A stretch of 64,000 nucleotides of DNA from Sansalvadorimonas sp965243775 (GTDB lineage: Bacteria > Pseudomonadota > Gammaproteobacteria > Pseudomonadales > Endozoicomonadaceae): assembly GCA_965243775.1 (NCBI GenBank), contig CBDEWF010000043.1, forward strand, positions 1 through 64,000, written 5' to 3'. The notes under the pieces are model-generated. The model did no database searches. It saw only the letters and a list, made by a program, of their open reading frames with translations, and had not been told where the DNA came from. Made by a program: the position numbers and the translations under genes. Each line of letters begins with the position of its first letter. Position 1 is the stretch's first letter. Below, in pieces: positions 25,944 to 35,808 of this stretch.

Positions 25944-26720
25944 TTACTCAGCTTCATCCCGGGTAAACACCCACTGTTTGCTATCGCTCATATCTGCATC
26001 AAAGCTATAACCGCCATAATTGAATTTCTTGATCTGTGCCGGCCTGGTTATCTGCTTGTCGATAATATAGCGGGTCATCAACCCCCGGGCCTTCTTGGCA
26101 TAGAAGCTGATGATCTTGTACTGACCGTTTTTCAGGTCTTTGAATACCGGGGTAATAATGTCTGCATTCAACTGTTTGGGCTTGATACTCTTGAAATATT
26201 CATTGGATGCCAGGTTAACCAGAATATTATCATCCTGCTGCTCCAGCTCTTTGTTCAAAGCATCAGTGATAAGGTTGCCCCAGAACATATACAGATCCTT
26301 GCCCCGGCTGTTAGCGAATTTGGTACCCATTTCCAGACGATAAGCCTGCATCAGATCCAGAGGACGCAGCAGACCATAGAGGCCACTGAGAATGCGCAGA
26401 TGCTCCTGGGCAAAGGTAAAGTCTTTTTCTGAAAGAGACTCTGCATCCAGGCCAGTGTAGACATCACCTTTGAACGCCAGTACAGCCTGCTTGGCATTCT
26501 TGGGAGAGAATGGTTTTTTCCAGGCTTCAAAGCGGGCAGCATTCAGGCCAGACAGTTTATCGCTGATACCCATAAGTTTACCGATATCAGCGGGTGACAG
26601 CTCCCGCAGCTGGTCAATTAACTCCTGGGAATGCTTGAGAAAATCCGGCTGGCTGTAACTGTCGGTGACTGGAGCAGTTTCATAATCCAATGTTTTGGCA
26701 GGTGAAATAACAATCAGCAC
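25944..26720 (-). CDS. yaaA: Peroxide stress protein YaaA
   Basis: A 258-residue cytoplasmic protein of the YaaA (DUF328/UPF0246) family. It opens MLIVISPAKTLDYE and has LSGLYGLLRPLDLMQAYRLE, NLASNEYFKSI and FYAKKARGLMTRYI, all family signatures. In E. coli YaaA lowers free iron and limits DNA damage under hydrogen peroxide. Length is normal. It is convergent with the channel gene, and no OxyR site can be assigned from sequence alone. Confidence 0.95.
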   Translation of the reverse strand: MLIVISPAKTLDYETAPVTDSYSQPDFLKHSQELIDQLRELSPADIGKLMGISDKLSGLNAARFEAWKKPFSPKNAKQAVLAFKGDVYTGLDAESLSEKDFTFAQEHLRILSGLYGLLRPLDLMQAYRLEMGTKFANSRGKDLYMFWGNLITDALNKELEQQDDNILVNLASNEYFKSIKPKQLNADIITPVFKDLKNGQYKIISFYAKKARGLMTRYIIDKQITRPAQIKKFNYGGYSFDADMSDSKQWVFTRDEAE

Positions 26721-26969
26721 TTTCTGCTCCCTGATTTTCTTTTAAACATCATTATTACTAACACCAGATAGTTCTGACACCACATGGCACAGATACATAG
26801 TATTGGCAGGAACGCTGTTAGACCAGCCTTGATAATTGTTTCTTTTTGTTGCGGCAGGTGACATACCTTATTGACCTGTAACTGTGGGCGGGGGAGACTG
26901 CCTGATTAGTTACCGGCTGTGACAATGGTTCACAGTTTTCTCAGAATTCAAGGAAGTCGTCCATTCCTC

Positions 26970-28775
26970 ATGTCCCAAGATTTCAGCTACCACATTGTGA
27001 ACCTGTTCCTGCAACACGCGGGTAAGTATGGTGACCGGGTTGCCCTGCGTTATGCAAATCCGGATGAGGGACAGGATATCAGCTGGGCAGAGCTGGGCCG
27101 CCGAATAGAAGAGCTGGCTCTGGCTCTGATAGCGGCTGGTGTAGAGGTTCAGGACAAGGTAGCCATATATTCCCGCAATATGCCGGAATGGACTATTGCC
27201 GATCTGGCAACCCTGCTATGCCGTGCTGTCACGGTTCCCGTCTACCCAACCAGTACACCGGGTCAGGTAGCTTATATTCTTCGTGATGCCCAAGTGCGTA
27301 TTCTGCTGGTTGGTGAGCAGGAACAGTTTGATTCAGCTTTACAGGCTCTGGAAGAGTATCCAGATGTTGAGCGCATCGTTGCCATAGACGACCAGATCGA
27401 TCTGCGCGGTTCAGACAAGGCCTGCTATCTGAAGAACTTTATCCAAGCCCATGGTGGTCGGGCTGAGCAGGAAGAGCTGGGCCAGCGCCTGGACAACCAG
27501 GATATGAATGATCTGGTTACCCTGATTTATACATCGGGGACTACTGGCGATCCCAAAGGCGTGATGTTGGACTATCAAAACTTTGCTACAGCTGTCAGAT
27601 TGCACGACACCCGGCTGGCACTGACGGAAGATGACGTGTCTCTCTGTTTTCTGCCGCTGAGCCATATTTTTGAGAGAGCCTGGACCTACTATGTGCTCTA
27701 CCGGGGCGCAACCAATGTCTATATGCGGGATCAAAACGAAATCAAGGATGTATTGCCCCAGATTCGCCCGACCGTGATGTGTGCTGTGCCCCGTCTCTAT
27801 GAAAAGATTCATACCGCCATTCTGTCCAGGGTTGAAACAGCACCGGCTTCAAGGAAAAAGTTATTTAACTGGGCAGTCAGTGTTGGGGAAAAGCGCTTCC
27901 GTAACATGCAGGCTGGCAGGAAGCCGGGACTGGTTCTCAGTGTTGCTTATGCCCTGGCAGATAAGCTGGTGTTCTCCAGACTGAAGCAGGCCCTTGGCGG
28001 TCAGACTCGTTTCCTGCCTTGCTCTGGTGCCCGGCTGGACGATGATATCAACCTGTTCTTCCAGTCTATTGGTGTACACCTCAAGTATGGTTACGGCTTG
28101 AGTGAAACCACGGCTACCGTTTCCTGTTATCAGGATGAAGGTTACCGTTTTGGCACCATGGGTATGCCACTGCCGGAAATTGAAGTACGTATCGGTGACA
28201 AGGATGAAATACAGATTCGATCCGGAACCGTTATGCGCGGTTATTACAACAAGCCGGAAGCAACGGCAGAAGCCTTTACTGAAGATGGCTGGTTCCGTAC
28301 CGGTGATGCCGGGCATATTGATGACCAGGGCAATATCGTGATGACAGAGCGCCTGAAGGATCTGATGAAAACTTCCGGTGGCAAGTATATTGCCCCCCAG
28401 CAGGTGGAAGGTACGCTGATTCGGGATCACTTTGTCGAGCAGGTGGCCGTTGTGGCTGATGCCCGCAAGTATGTGTCGGCCTTGATTGTTCCGGCCTTTG
28501 AGGCTCTGGAAGAGTACGCCATGTCCATAGGGTTGGAGTTTGATAATCGCATGGAGCTGATTCGCCACAGCAAGATTCAGGAGCTGTTCCAGGAGCGTCT
28601 GGGGGAACTGCAGAAGGAGCTGGCTCGCTTTGAACAGGTGAAAAAGTTTACTCTCCTGTCCCGTGAATTCTCTCTTGAACTTGGAGAAATTACTCCAACC
28701 CTGAAGCTCAGACGCAAGGTGATTATGGAGCGGTTCAAAAAGGAAATTGAATCGATGTACCATGGAAGGCATTAA
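26970..28775 (+). CDS. Long-chain fatty acid-CoA ligase
   Basis: An AMP-forming acyl-CoA synthetase, 601 residues from the ATG at 26970, where homologues begin (MSQDFSYHIVNLFLQHAGKYG). In-frame starts also exist at 26919 (GTG) and 26925, so the start is uncertain. Motifs: phosphate loop LIYTSGTTGDPKGVML, GYGLSETTATVSC, and the hinge region GWFRTGDAGHIDDQG. The C-terminal lysine region is LKLRRKVIMERF. It matches the FadD15-like group of long, soluble long-chain synthetases. It converts fatty acids to acyl-CoA for breakdown or lipid synthesis. A bidirectional terminator follows. Confidence 0.93.
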   Translation: MSQDFSYHIVNLFLQHAGKYGDRVALRYANPDEGQDISWAELGRRIEELALALIAAGVEVQDKVAIYSRNMPEWTIADLATLLCRAVTVPVYPTSTPGQVAYILRDAQVRILLVGEQEQFDSALQALEEYPDVERIVAIDDQIDLRGSDKACYLKNFIQAHGGRAEQEELGQRLDNQDMNDLVTLIYTSGTTGDPKGVMLDYQNFATAVRLHDTRLALTEDDVSLCFLPLSHIFERAWTYYVLYRGATNVYMRDQNEIKDVLPQIRPTVMCAVPRLYEKIHTAILSRVETAPASRKKLFNWAVSVGEKRFRNMQAGRKPGLVLSVAYALADKLVFSRLKQALGGQTRFLPCSGARLDDDINLFFQSIGVHLKYGYGLSETTATVSCYQDEGYRFGTMGMPLPEIEVRIGDKDEIQIRSGTVMRGYYNKPEATAEAFTEDGWFRTGDAGHIDDQGNIVMTERLKDLMKTSGGKYIAPQQVEGTLIRDHFVEQVAVVADARKYVSALIVPAFEALEEYAMSIGLEFDNRMELIRHSKIQELFQERLGELQKELARFEQVKKFTLLSREFSLELGEITPTLKLRRKVIMERFKKEIESMYHGRH

Positions 28776-28783
28776 CGAAATAT

Positions 28784-28821
28784 AAAAGGGCCGGATACAG
28801 AAACTGAATCCGGCCCTTTTT
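28784..28821. terminator. Bidirectional terminator
   Basis: AAAAGGGCCGGAT and ATCCGGCCCTTTT form a 13-bp stem around an 11-base loop, with A/T runs on both sides, between convergent ligase and PhoH genes. It is very similar in sequence to the terminator at 25.9 kb. Confidence 0.9.
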
Positions 28822-28835
28822 ACAACCTGCCTGTA

Positions 28836-30239
28836 TTACAGGTTGGCCTCGGCAAAGGCAGCCAGCGCTGACCGTGGCACACCCTCCAGTTGTACCATTC
28901 CTCCAAACTCAAAGTTACGGAATCTCTGGGTCAGGTAGGTTAAACCAGAGCTGGCCGGGTTCAGGTAAGGTGTATCTATCTGGGCCAGGTTGCCCAGGCA
29001 GATCACCTTACTGCCATAGCCAGCACGGGTTATAATGGTCTTCATCTGGTGTGGCGTCAGGTTCTGGCACTCGTCAATAATAATCAGACTGTGCTGGAAA
29101 CTGCGGCCACGGATATAGTTCAGTGATTTAAAGTGAATGGGTACCCGATCCAGTATGTAGTCCACACTGCTGCGGGTGCTTTCATCATCACTGTGAAGAG
29201 CCTCCAGATTGTCAGTGATGGCCCCAAGCCAGGGCTCCATCTTTTCTGCCTCCGTGCCGGGCAGGTAACCGATATCTTCATCAAGACCCCGGGTACTGCG
29301 GGTAGCAATAATACGACGATATTGCTGCTCGGCAACGGTCATTTCTATGGCTGCGGCCAGGGCCAGAATGGTTTTTCCGGAACCGGCCGGTCCATTCAGA
29401 TTGACCAGCTGGATTTCAGGATCAAGCAGCAGCTTCAGTGCCAATGCCTGGTAGACATCCAGCGGTTGCAGCCCCCATGCCTTGCGGTTAAGCAAGGCAT
29501 CACGGTCTACATGTTCAAGGGTGACCTTACCCTGATCGATACCGACTACCCGGCCGACGAAACCCTGCTGGTCGATGATAAACTCATTGACTCCCGGTTC
29601 TCCAAGCTCCTCTGTTAAGGGGAGGGTATGCAGTGTTCTGCCGTTATGTTGTGTGGTATCCACATCGTTGACACGGTCCCAGATACTTCCTTTTAGCTCC
29701 AGGAATCCTTTGCTAAGCAGACTGACATCGGAAATCTGCTGATCGTTGTGATAGTCCTCCGCCATGATGCCGCAGCCGCGGGCTTTCAGGCGCATGTTGA
29801 TGTCCTTGGTGACAAGCACAAAGTCGTCATCAGGACGTTGCTGTTTCAGCTGACAAATATCATTAATTATGCGGTTGTCGTTTATATCCGTAGGAAGCAT
29901 GGTGACATTGGATGGAGCACTGTGCATTTTTATTGACAGTGTTCCCATTGGAGGAGCTTTTTCAGCTCGGCATATAGGGACTCCTTTCTCTATATCTTCC
30001 GGGGTGGCTGAACCGACAATGCGGTCTATAAGACGAATGGCCTGACGACAGTCGGCGGCTATAGTCTGTCTTCCGTTTTTGAGTTTGTCCAGTTCCTCCA
30101 GAACCGTGATTGGGATAACAACTTGGTGTTCTTCAAAGTTAAGTAGCGCATTTGGGTCGTGGATGAGGACATTACTGTCCAATACATAGGTGGTGCGGCG
30201 AGTCGACTGAATCGGTGTCAGATTCACTGCATCATGCAT
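28836..30239 (-). CDS. PIN-domain/PhoH-like ATPase
   Basis: A 467-residue two-domain protein. Residues about 15-150 form a PIN nuclease domain (YVLDSNVLIHDPNAL, EELDKLK, DNRIINDI, VLVTKDINMR) with its acidic metal-binding residues. Residues about 245-467 form the PhoH ATPase with Walker A NLNGPAGSGKTILAL and Walker B LIIIDECQNLTPHQMK, then GNLAQIDTPYLN. PIN-PhoH proteins unwind and cut RNA in the cases studied. The gene stands alone. Both active sites look intact. Confidence 0.94.
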   Translation of the reverse strand: MHDAVNLTPIQSTRRTTYVLDSNVLIHDPNALLNFEEHQVVIPITVLEELDKLKNGRQTIAADCRQAIRLIDRIVGSATPEDIEKGVPICRAEKAPPMGTLSIKMHSAPSNVTMLPTDINDNRIINDICQLKQQRPDDDFVLVTKDINMRLKARGCGIMAEDYHNDQQISDVSLLSKGFLELKGSIWDRVNDVDTTQHNGRTLHTLPLTEELGEPGVNEFIIDQQGFVGRVVGIDQGKVTLEHVDRDALLNRKAWGLQPLDVYQALALKLLLDPEIQLVNLNGPAGSGKTILALAAAIEMTVAEQQYRRIIATRSTRGLDEDIGYLPGTEAEKMEPWLGAITDNLEALHSDDESTRSSVDYILDRVPIHFKSLNYIRGRSFQHSLIIIDECQNLTPHQMKTIITRAGYGSKVICLGNLAQIDTPYLNPASSGLTYLTQRFRNFEFGGMVQLEGVPRSALAAFAEANL

Positions 30240-30501
30240 GGGCTGCTCCTTGTTCCCTTTACGCCACCAGCATCCGGCTGGACGCCGGTGGGTTGCGTTA
30301 TGATCTTGTCAGGATCACCCGGCCTGCCCGACTGACTTGTTGTTTTTGGGTAGACCTAATTTGATTATTGGGTCAGAAAAATAAGAAGAGCAAGTGCTAA
30401 TAGGGTGCAGAAAGGTTTTTTTTCAGTATTTCAATTCAAAGTGCCTTTTCCCATTGCGGGGAAGGGAATGAACACTTATATTAATAAAGATAACATTTGA
30501 T

Positions 30502-32223
30502 TCAATTCTGAATCTCCGCCTCTTTCCCATATGTTTTTTGACACTTTTCCTTAACCGATGAACTAAAGAAAGCCTCCAGTAATTCCCGGCTGTTGCAGAC
30601 TGGGACATCTTTCAAACCATCTTTTAATAATGGATAGACTGGAAACTTCTCCTGAGTAAGCATCCACTCGGTATAACTGGCCAGCAGGTTAACCTGTACC
30701 GGGCTCAGCTTCAGTTCTCCCATGGTGGAGAAAAAAGGGAATCGCAACCGCTGATCCAGGCAGTTGGCATCTTGACACTCGGTGGCTGGGGACAGAGATG
30801 AAGCGGCATCCGTAGTGAACTCCTTGGATAAACCGATAGCCTCCTGCAGAGGGTAAGTGAGCAGGTTCCACCATTTAAGGCTTTGATCTGGGTAAACCCA
30901 GAGGATGTGGGCGTTGTAGCGCCCTTCAATGCCAAAATAGGGGTTTGCAAGAACTGGCAGCTCTTGATAATACAGGGCTGGCAGCCCTTGTAACCGGGCT
31001 TCCAGTATATGATCAACAAAAGGTTGGTAGAAGTGCTCGGGAAAGACCTGGTTTTGGGTAAATTCACAGGCTTCAGGGCATTCAAAGAGATAACAGTTGG
31101 AGTGGCACATATCCGGTAATAGCTGGGAATATCGCTCTCCGGTGGTTTCTCTGGCTAAGTATCCTTTTGATACATAGCCAAAAAGGGGGGGAATGGGAGA
31201 GGCAATTTCCAGCCGTTCTGGCCCTAGGCTGCGTATGCCTATGGGAGCATGTATAAATACCAGGATGTTCTTTACCCCCCGTGCCAGCAGTGGAGTTATT
31301 CCGAGGAAATCCCGAAATCCTCCATCCCCAAATACCATGGTGACCTTCTGCTTTACACCATCCTGAAAGAGCGTGACTCCCTGATATTGAGGAACAATAC
31401 TCAAGTTTCCCAGGCTGTTGATTTGGCTAATGTGCTTCAGGTAGTCGAATACTATTGAAAAATTGGCACTACTGCAGGCGAGTATATCAGCCAGAGTCGT
31501 CCTGGTATGTTTATAGGGATTCCATAAGCTTGCTGATTGAGCGGGAAGCATGAATGTACCGGATTTATCCGATAGAAACAGATCGGATCGAATTCTGACT
31601 TTATTATCAGACAGCTCGACTGGGGCAATACCGTTGATAGCGGCGAAATCCCTGCTTACTGTTGACCCGATGATTAACTGTGGAAATTTAACTGCGGATA
31701 ATTCATCGGAATCAACTAGATATGGGGCCAGGACATTCTCTTCAATAAACTCCCTCCAGGGGTTATTTGTTATCAGGGAAGACAGGAGTAGCTGGACATA
31801 ATTCAGGTATTTATGGAACCACCAGCCATGTTGAGGTATCTGGGCAAGGGATAATCTGTCTGTTCTGGACAGGTTACCTGCTGTTTCGTCTTCATGAGTA
31901 CCGGTAAAAAGTTTATCTGGAGTCGTGGAGGGGGTTCCTAGCAAACGCTGGACAGCGGATAAATTTGATTGACGGGATAGTATCGAAGCGACAAAAGCTG
32001 CAGAGGAAACAGCTGACAGATATTCAGCCCTCTCCAGCCAGTTGTGGTAAAACAGCGCCCTTAGTTCTCCAATTGACTCTGACACTGCCCGGCTTCCTCC
32101 TCCAGAAAGGCTTATACCAAAAGTAGCCTGGGGAGGAGGGGGTTCTATCTCTGCAGCACAGGTGCTGATCTGGCTGACAGCATTAAGCAACAGAGCTATC
32201 AAAATGGATGCTTTCAAAAACAA
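30502..32223 (-). CDS. Secreted patatin/cPLA2-like lipase
   Basis: A 573-residue protein with a signal peptide (MFLKASILIALLLNAVSQIS, cleavage near CAA). The mature protein begins with the patatin/cPLA2 fold: FGISLSGGGSRAVSESIGEL gives the oxyanion loop GGGSR (41-45). YLSAVSSAAFVASIL (68-82) stands where these enzymes have G.SG/GS; the nucleophile would be S73 or S74, but the flanking glycines are replaced by alanine and serine. The catalytic aspartate is D300 in VFGDGGFRDF. A Cys-rich stretch (MCHSNCYLFECPEACEF) suggests disulfides. The layout is closer to eukaryotic cytosolic phospholipase A2 than to bacterial patatins. Export plus this fold suggests membrane-lipid attack or host interaction. 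Activity is uncertain because of the altered elbow. Confidence 0.78.
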   Translation of the reverse strand: MFLKASILIALLLNAVSQISTCAAEIEPPPPQATFGISLSGGGSRAVSESIGELRALFYHNWLERAEYLSAVSSAAFVASILSRQSNLSAVQRLLGTPSTTPDKLFTGTHEDETAGNLSRTDRLSLAQIPQHGWWFHKYLNYVQLLLSSLITNNPWREFIEENVLAPYLVDSDELSAVKFPQLIIGSTVSRDFAAINGIAPVELSDNKVRIRSDLFLSDKSGTFMLPAQSASLWNPYKHTRTTLADILACSSANFSIVFDYLKHISQINSLGNLSIVPQYQGVTLFQDGVKQKVTMVFGDGGFRDFLGITPLLARGVKNILVFIHAPIGIRSLGPERLEIASPIPPLFGYVSKGYLARETTGERYSQLLPDMCHSNCYLFECPEACEFTQNQVFPEHFYQPFVDHILEARLQGLPALYYQELPVLANPYFGIEGRYNAHILWVYPDQSLKWWNLLTYPLQEAIGLSKEFTTDAASSLSPATECQDANCLDQRLRFPFFSTMGELKLSPVQVNLLASYTEWMLTQEKFPVYPLLKDGLKDVPVCNSRELLEAFFSSSVKEKCQKTYGKEAEIQN

Positions 32224-32290
32224 GGCGGCTACCCATTCATATCAGGGTGGCTAAATTTAGCAGAACTGTCCGGGGGGATTTATAAACCTG

Positions 32291-32329
32291 AAAAACTTCG
32301 GGCCGGTTTCGATTAACCAGCCCGAAGTC
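32291..32329 (-). terminator. Terminator of the Na+/H+ antiporter gene
   Basis: On the minus strand CTTCGGGC and GCCCGAAG pair across a 16-base loop and are followed by TTTTT, 27 bases after the stop codon. Confidence 0.8.
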
Positions 32330-32355
32330 TTCATCTGCAAAAGCCAATACTGCCG

Positions 32356-33672
32356 TTAAAGAACCATTACCGCCAGCCAGCCAAACAGCACCAGCGGAAT
32401 ATTGAAGTGAATGAAAGTTGGCATCACGGAATCACGAATGTGGTCGTGCTGGCCATCAGCATTTAGGCCGGCAGTAGGGCCAATGGTGGAGTCTGAGGCC
32501 GGAGAACCAGCATCTCCCAGCGCACCTGCAGTGCCCACCAGGGCGGCAATAGCCAGGGCAGACAGGCCCATTTCCATTCCCAGGGGAACATAGAGAGTGG
32601 CAATAATGGGTACTGTGGAGAAAGAAGAGCCGATACCCATGGTGATCAACAGACCAACGATCAACATCATCAGAACACCAAGAGCCGTATTACCGGCGAA
32701 CAGGGTATTGATAGATTCAACCAGGGTTGCAACTTCACCTGTGGTTCGCATTACTTCGGCAAATCCAGCCGCAGAGATCATGATAAAGCCGCAGTAAGCC
32801 ATCATCTTCATACCCTGCACAAAAACATCATCAGCTTCCCGGCGGTTGATAACTCCGGTCAGGACCAGCGTCAGGCAGCCTGCCAGAGCACCCAGGCTCA
32901 TGGAGCCACTCCACAGTTGAACGGCCAGGGAGATGACTACACCTGCGATGCTGCCGAACAGCTTGTTGGTGGGTAGTGAAATCTCTTCCGTGTGAATGGT
33001 TTTTGACTCTTCTTCGCGATAACTGCGGGGCTTGCGGTAGGTCCAGAACACAGCGACAAGCAGGCCCAGGAACATACCAGCAACAGGAATCATCATGGCC
33101 ATGGGCATAGCGCTGTTGGCAATCTCCAGACCGTTGGTGCGCAGGTTTTTGGCCAGAATTTCGATCATATAGATATTACCGAAACCCACCGGCAGCAGCA
33201 TGTAGGTAGCCGTTAAACCAAAGGTCAGGCAGCAGGATACCAGGCGGCGATCCAGGTTCAGGCGGCTGAACGCAGCCAGCAGGGGTGGAATCAGGATCGG
33301 GATAAAGGCAATGTGGACGGGAACAAGATTCTGGGAAGCCACGGCCATCAGAATAATACTGACCAGCAGGCCGTACTTGATCTGGTTTCCGCTGCCACTG
33401 CTGCGATTGATAATACCTATAATTTTTCCAGCCAGAAAATCCGGAATGCCGGAACGGGAAATGGCCATGGCAAAGGCGCCCAGCAAGGCATAGCTGAGAG
33501 CAATACTGGCACCGCCTCCCAGTCCGTTGCCAAAAGCTTCAAGGCTGCTCAGGGCTCCAAGCCCACCGGTTACACCACCAATTAAAGCCCCCATAAACAG
33601 GGCCAGCACTACGTTAACCCGGGCCATACTGAGCCCAAGCATAATAATGACAGCGACGACGACTGCATTCAT
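32356..33672 (-). CDS. Na+/H+ antiporter family protein (NhaC-like, COG2056 type)
   Basis: A 438-residue inner-membrane protein with about 11 hydrophobic segments. The conserved C-terminal segment GALGDAGSPASDSTIGPTAG followed by LNADGQHDHIRDSVMP is the signature of the COG2056 Na+/H+ antiporter family, part of the NhaC/ion-transporter superfamily. The central loop (YRKPRSYREEESKTIHTEE) is cytoplasmic and charged. It is transcribed alone with its own terminator. Some members of this group have been linked to amino-acid uptake, so sodium/proton exchange is the family call rather than proof. Confidence 0.88.
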   Translation of the reverse strand: MNAVVVAVIIMLGLSMARVNVVLALFMGALIGGVTGGLGALSSLEAFGNGLGGGASIALSYALLGAFAMAISRSGIPDFLAGKIIGIINRSSGSGNQIKYGLLVSIILMAVASQNLVPVHIAFIPILIPPLLAAFSRLNLDRRLVSCCLTFGLTATYMLLPVGFGNIYMIEILAKNLRTNGLEIANSAMPMAMMIPVAGMFLGLLVAVFWTYRKPRSYREEESKTIHTEEISLPTNKLFGSIAGVVISLAVQLWSGSMSLGALAGCLTLVLTGVINRREADDVFVQGMKMMAYCGFIMISAAGFAEVMRTTGEVATLVESINTLFAGNTALGVLMMLIVGLLITMGIGSSFSTVPIIATLYVPLGMEMGLSALAIAALVGTAGALGDAGSPASDSTIGPTAGLNADGQHDHIRDSVMPTFIHFNIPLVLFGWLAVMVL

Positions 33673-34132
33673 AACAATAACCTGATTCTTAGAATTACTT
33701 TATTCCTGGTTACGGGATATCCATGAACCTGTTGATTCTGAATCAACTATGGCCCAGAAAGGCTAAACCAGCATATTGTGAAAGAGAAATAAAAGGCCTG
33801 GGGCCTGAAAAACCGATCAATTTCAGTGGTGGTGATGATGCAGATGGGAGTGCAGATGGTTGGCGTGCAGAAGGGCAGACAGAGCAGAGGAAGGTACTTG
33901 TAGAGGAAGATCAACTTGTTGAGGCGATAAATATAACGACTGCATAGCTGTCACTTGATTATGTCTGAGTAATTGTATTTGCACACCAGCAGGCCAGATT
34001 GCAGGAGCCAGCGCACTCACACCATAACTCCATAGTGGTTTTTAATGCAAGAGGGTATTTACACGGGTTTTTAGCCTGAGCTGCAGAAAAAGCCGGAATA
34101 ATCGACTTTTTCTGCTGTTGGTAGTGCTCAGG
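33673..34132. other. Intergenic region with two doubtful small frames
   Basis: No gene is firmly supported. A plus-strand frame (33723-33947, 74 codons, MNLLILNQLWPRKAKPAYCE) has a moderate GGGAT site. Opposite it a minus-strand GTG frame (33823-34020, 65 codons) has GGAG upstream and ends in an unusual His-rich tail (HANHLHSHLHHHHH). The two overlap, so at most one is real. The antiporter promoter should lie at the left end. Confidence 0.35.
34083..34114 (-). terminator. Terminator of pyrC-rnt
   Basis: GCAGAAAAAG pairs with CTTTTTCTGC around a 12-base loop; on the minus strand it lies 19 bases after the rnt stop codon. Confidence 0.65.
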
Positions 34133-34762
34133 TCAGTCGATCCAGCCTCCCAGCTCTTTCCAGCGGTTAACTATGCCGCAGAACAGTTCGGCAGTCCGGT
34201 CGGTATCATAGCGGGCGGAATGAGCCTCTTCCTTGTTGAATGGGATGCCGGCCACATCACAGGCCCTGGACAGTACTGTCTGTCCGTAAGCCAGTCCGGA
34301 CAGGGTGGCTGTATCAAAACAGGAGAATGGATGGAAAGGGTTACGCTTGATGCCACAGCGTTCAACTGCAGCGTTCAGGAACCCCAAGTCAAAACTGGCA
34401 TTATGGCCAACCAGAACAGCCCGCGTGCAGCCATAGCGTTTCATGGCCTTGCGAACCATCTTGAAAACAGTTCCCAGAACGTCAGCTTCCTGATAGGCCA
34501 CCCGCAACGGATGAAAAGGGTCTACACCGATAAATTCAATGGCAGATTTTTCGATATTGGCACCTTCAAAGGGTACCACATGGCTGGATTCACTGGCTTC
34601 CGGAAAGACAAAGCCCTGTTCATCCATGCCGATAGTTACCGCTGCCACTTCCAGCAGGGCATCGGTCCGGGCATTAAACCCCCCTGTTTCAACATCCACG
34701 ACAACCGGCAGGTATCCCCGGAAGCGTTCAGACATCAGGGTTTTCGGGTCAGATTGGCTCAC
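34133..34762 (-). CDS. rnt: Ribonuclease T
   Basis: RNase T, a 3'-5' exonuclease of the DEDDh group that trims tRNA and other stable RNAs. 209 residues, starting with GTG at 34762 preceded by AAGG. The catalytic acids lie in PVVVDVETGGFN (ExoI), VLVGHNASFDLGFL (ExoII) and EEAHSARYDTDRTAELF (ExoIII). RNPFHPFSCFDTATLSGLA is also conserved with E. coli. It starts 9 bases after the original end of pyrC, so the two were one operon; the truncated pyrC frame instead stops 53 bases upstream. Confidence 0.95.
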   Translation of the reverse strand: MSQSDPKTLMSERFRGYLPVVVDVETGGFNARTDALLEVAAVTIGMDEQGFVFPEASESSHVVPFEGANIEKSAIEFIGVDPFHPLRVAYQEADVLGTVFKMVRKAMKRYGCTRAVLVGHNASFDLGFLNAAVERCGIKRNPFHPFSCFDTATLSGLAYGQTVLSRACDVAGIPFNKEEAHSARYDTDRTAELFCGIVNRWKELGGWID

Positions 34763-34771
34763 AGCATCGCC

Positions 34772-35808
34772 TTAATTCGGAGTACAAAGCGCCCATTGTA
34801 AATGTTCACTGGCCCTTAGGGGAACGACTTTGCTGTTTCCCATGGGCAATGAATCTGGAACCGGGGTGACTTTTTTCTCAAGAGTAATGATTTCAGTGTT
34901 ACGGGGCAGGCCGTAGAAGTCAGCGCCATGATGACTGGAAAAGCCTTCCAGCTTATCCAGTGCACCGGCGTTTTCGAAGGCTTCGGCATAGAGCTCAAGC
35001 GCTCCAAAAGCTGAATAGCAGCCAGCGCAGCCACAGGCACTCTCTTTGGTTTCTCTGGTATGGGGGCGGAATCTGTACCCAGGAAAAACTTTGGGTTGCC
35101 ACTGGTGGCGGCTTTAATCAGGGCTTCCTGGTGAATATTCCGTTTGAGAATCGGAAGACAGTAGTAATGGGGTTTTATCCCACCAACCAGCATATGGTTG
35201 CGGTTGTAGAGTAGATGCTGAGGAGTGATGGTGGCGGCAATATTAGCTCCAGCCTCGCAGACAAAGCTGGCTGCATCTGCAGTGGTGATATGCTCCATCA
35301 CAATTTTCAATTCAGGGAAGCGTTCTGCCAGAGGCTGCAGGTGCCGTTCAATAAAAACTTTCTCCCGGTCAAAGATATCAATGTTCTGGTCCGTCACCTC
35401 TCCATGGATCAGTAGAGGCAGGCCGCAATCAATCATGGTTTCCAGGACCGGGTAGATATTTTCCAGAGATGTGACTCCGGCATCGGAGTTAGTGGTGGCC
35501 CCTGCCGGGTATAGCTTAAAGGCAAATACATCTCTTTGGCTTTTTGCCTCCCTGACAATATCCGGCGAGGTTCTGTCCGTAAGATAGAGAGTCATCAATG
35601 GTTGAAAACTACTTCCTTCCGGACAGTTCTCCAGAATCTGCTTTTTATAAACTGAAGCCTGAAACGCTGTGGTGACCGGAGGAGTCAGGTTAGGCATCAC
35701 TATAGCTCTGGCAAAAGTTCTGGCTGTGGCCGGAACCGTGGTGGCAAGAACCGCGCCATCACGGAGGTGGAGATGGAAGTCGTCGGGGCGGGTCAGGGTT
35801 ATCTGCAC
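34772..35808 (-). pseudogene. pyrC: Dihydroorotase with a one-base frameshift
   Basis: PyrC, the zinc enzyme closing the dihydroorotate ring in pyrimidine synthesis. From the ATG at 35808 the sequence is normal through H12/H14 (DFHLHLRDG), the carbamylated K98 (AFKLYPAGATTNS), H135, H173 and D246 in FFLGTDSAP. At the run of five G (plus strand) at 35062-35066 the frame is lost: the actual frame continues with 80 unrelated residues and stops at 34816. Adding one base there restores TRETKESACGCAGCYSA and then FYGLPRN..., ending with TAA at 34772 for about 345 residues, the usual length. Either a sequencing error in a homopolymer, a recent mutation, or slippage. Because pyrC is normally needed for uridine synthesis, an error or a second copy is likely. 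Confidence 0.9.
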
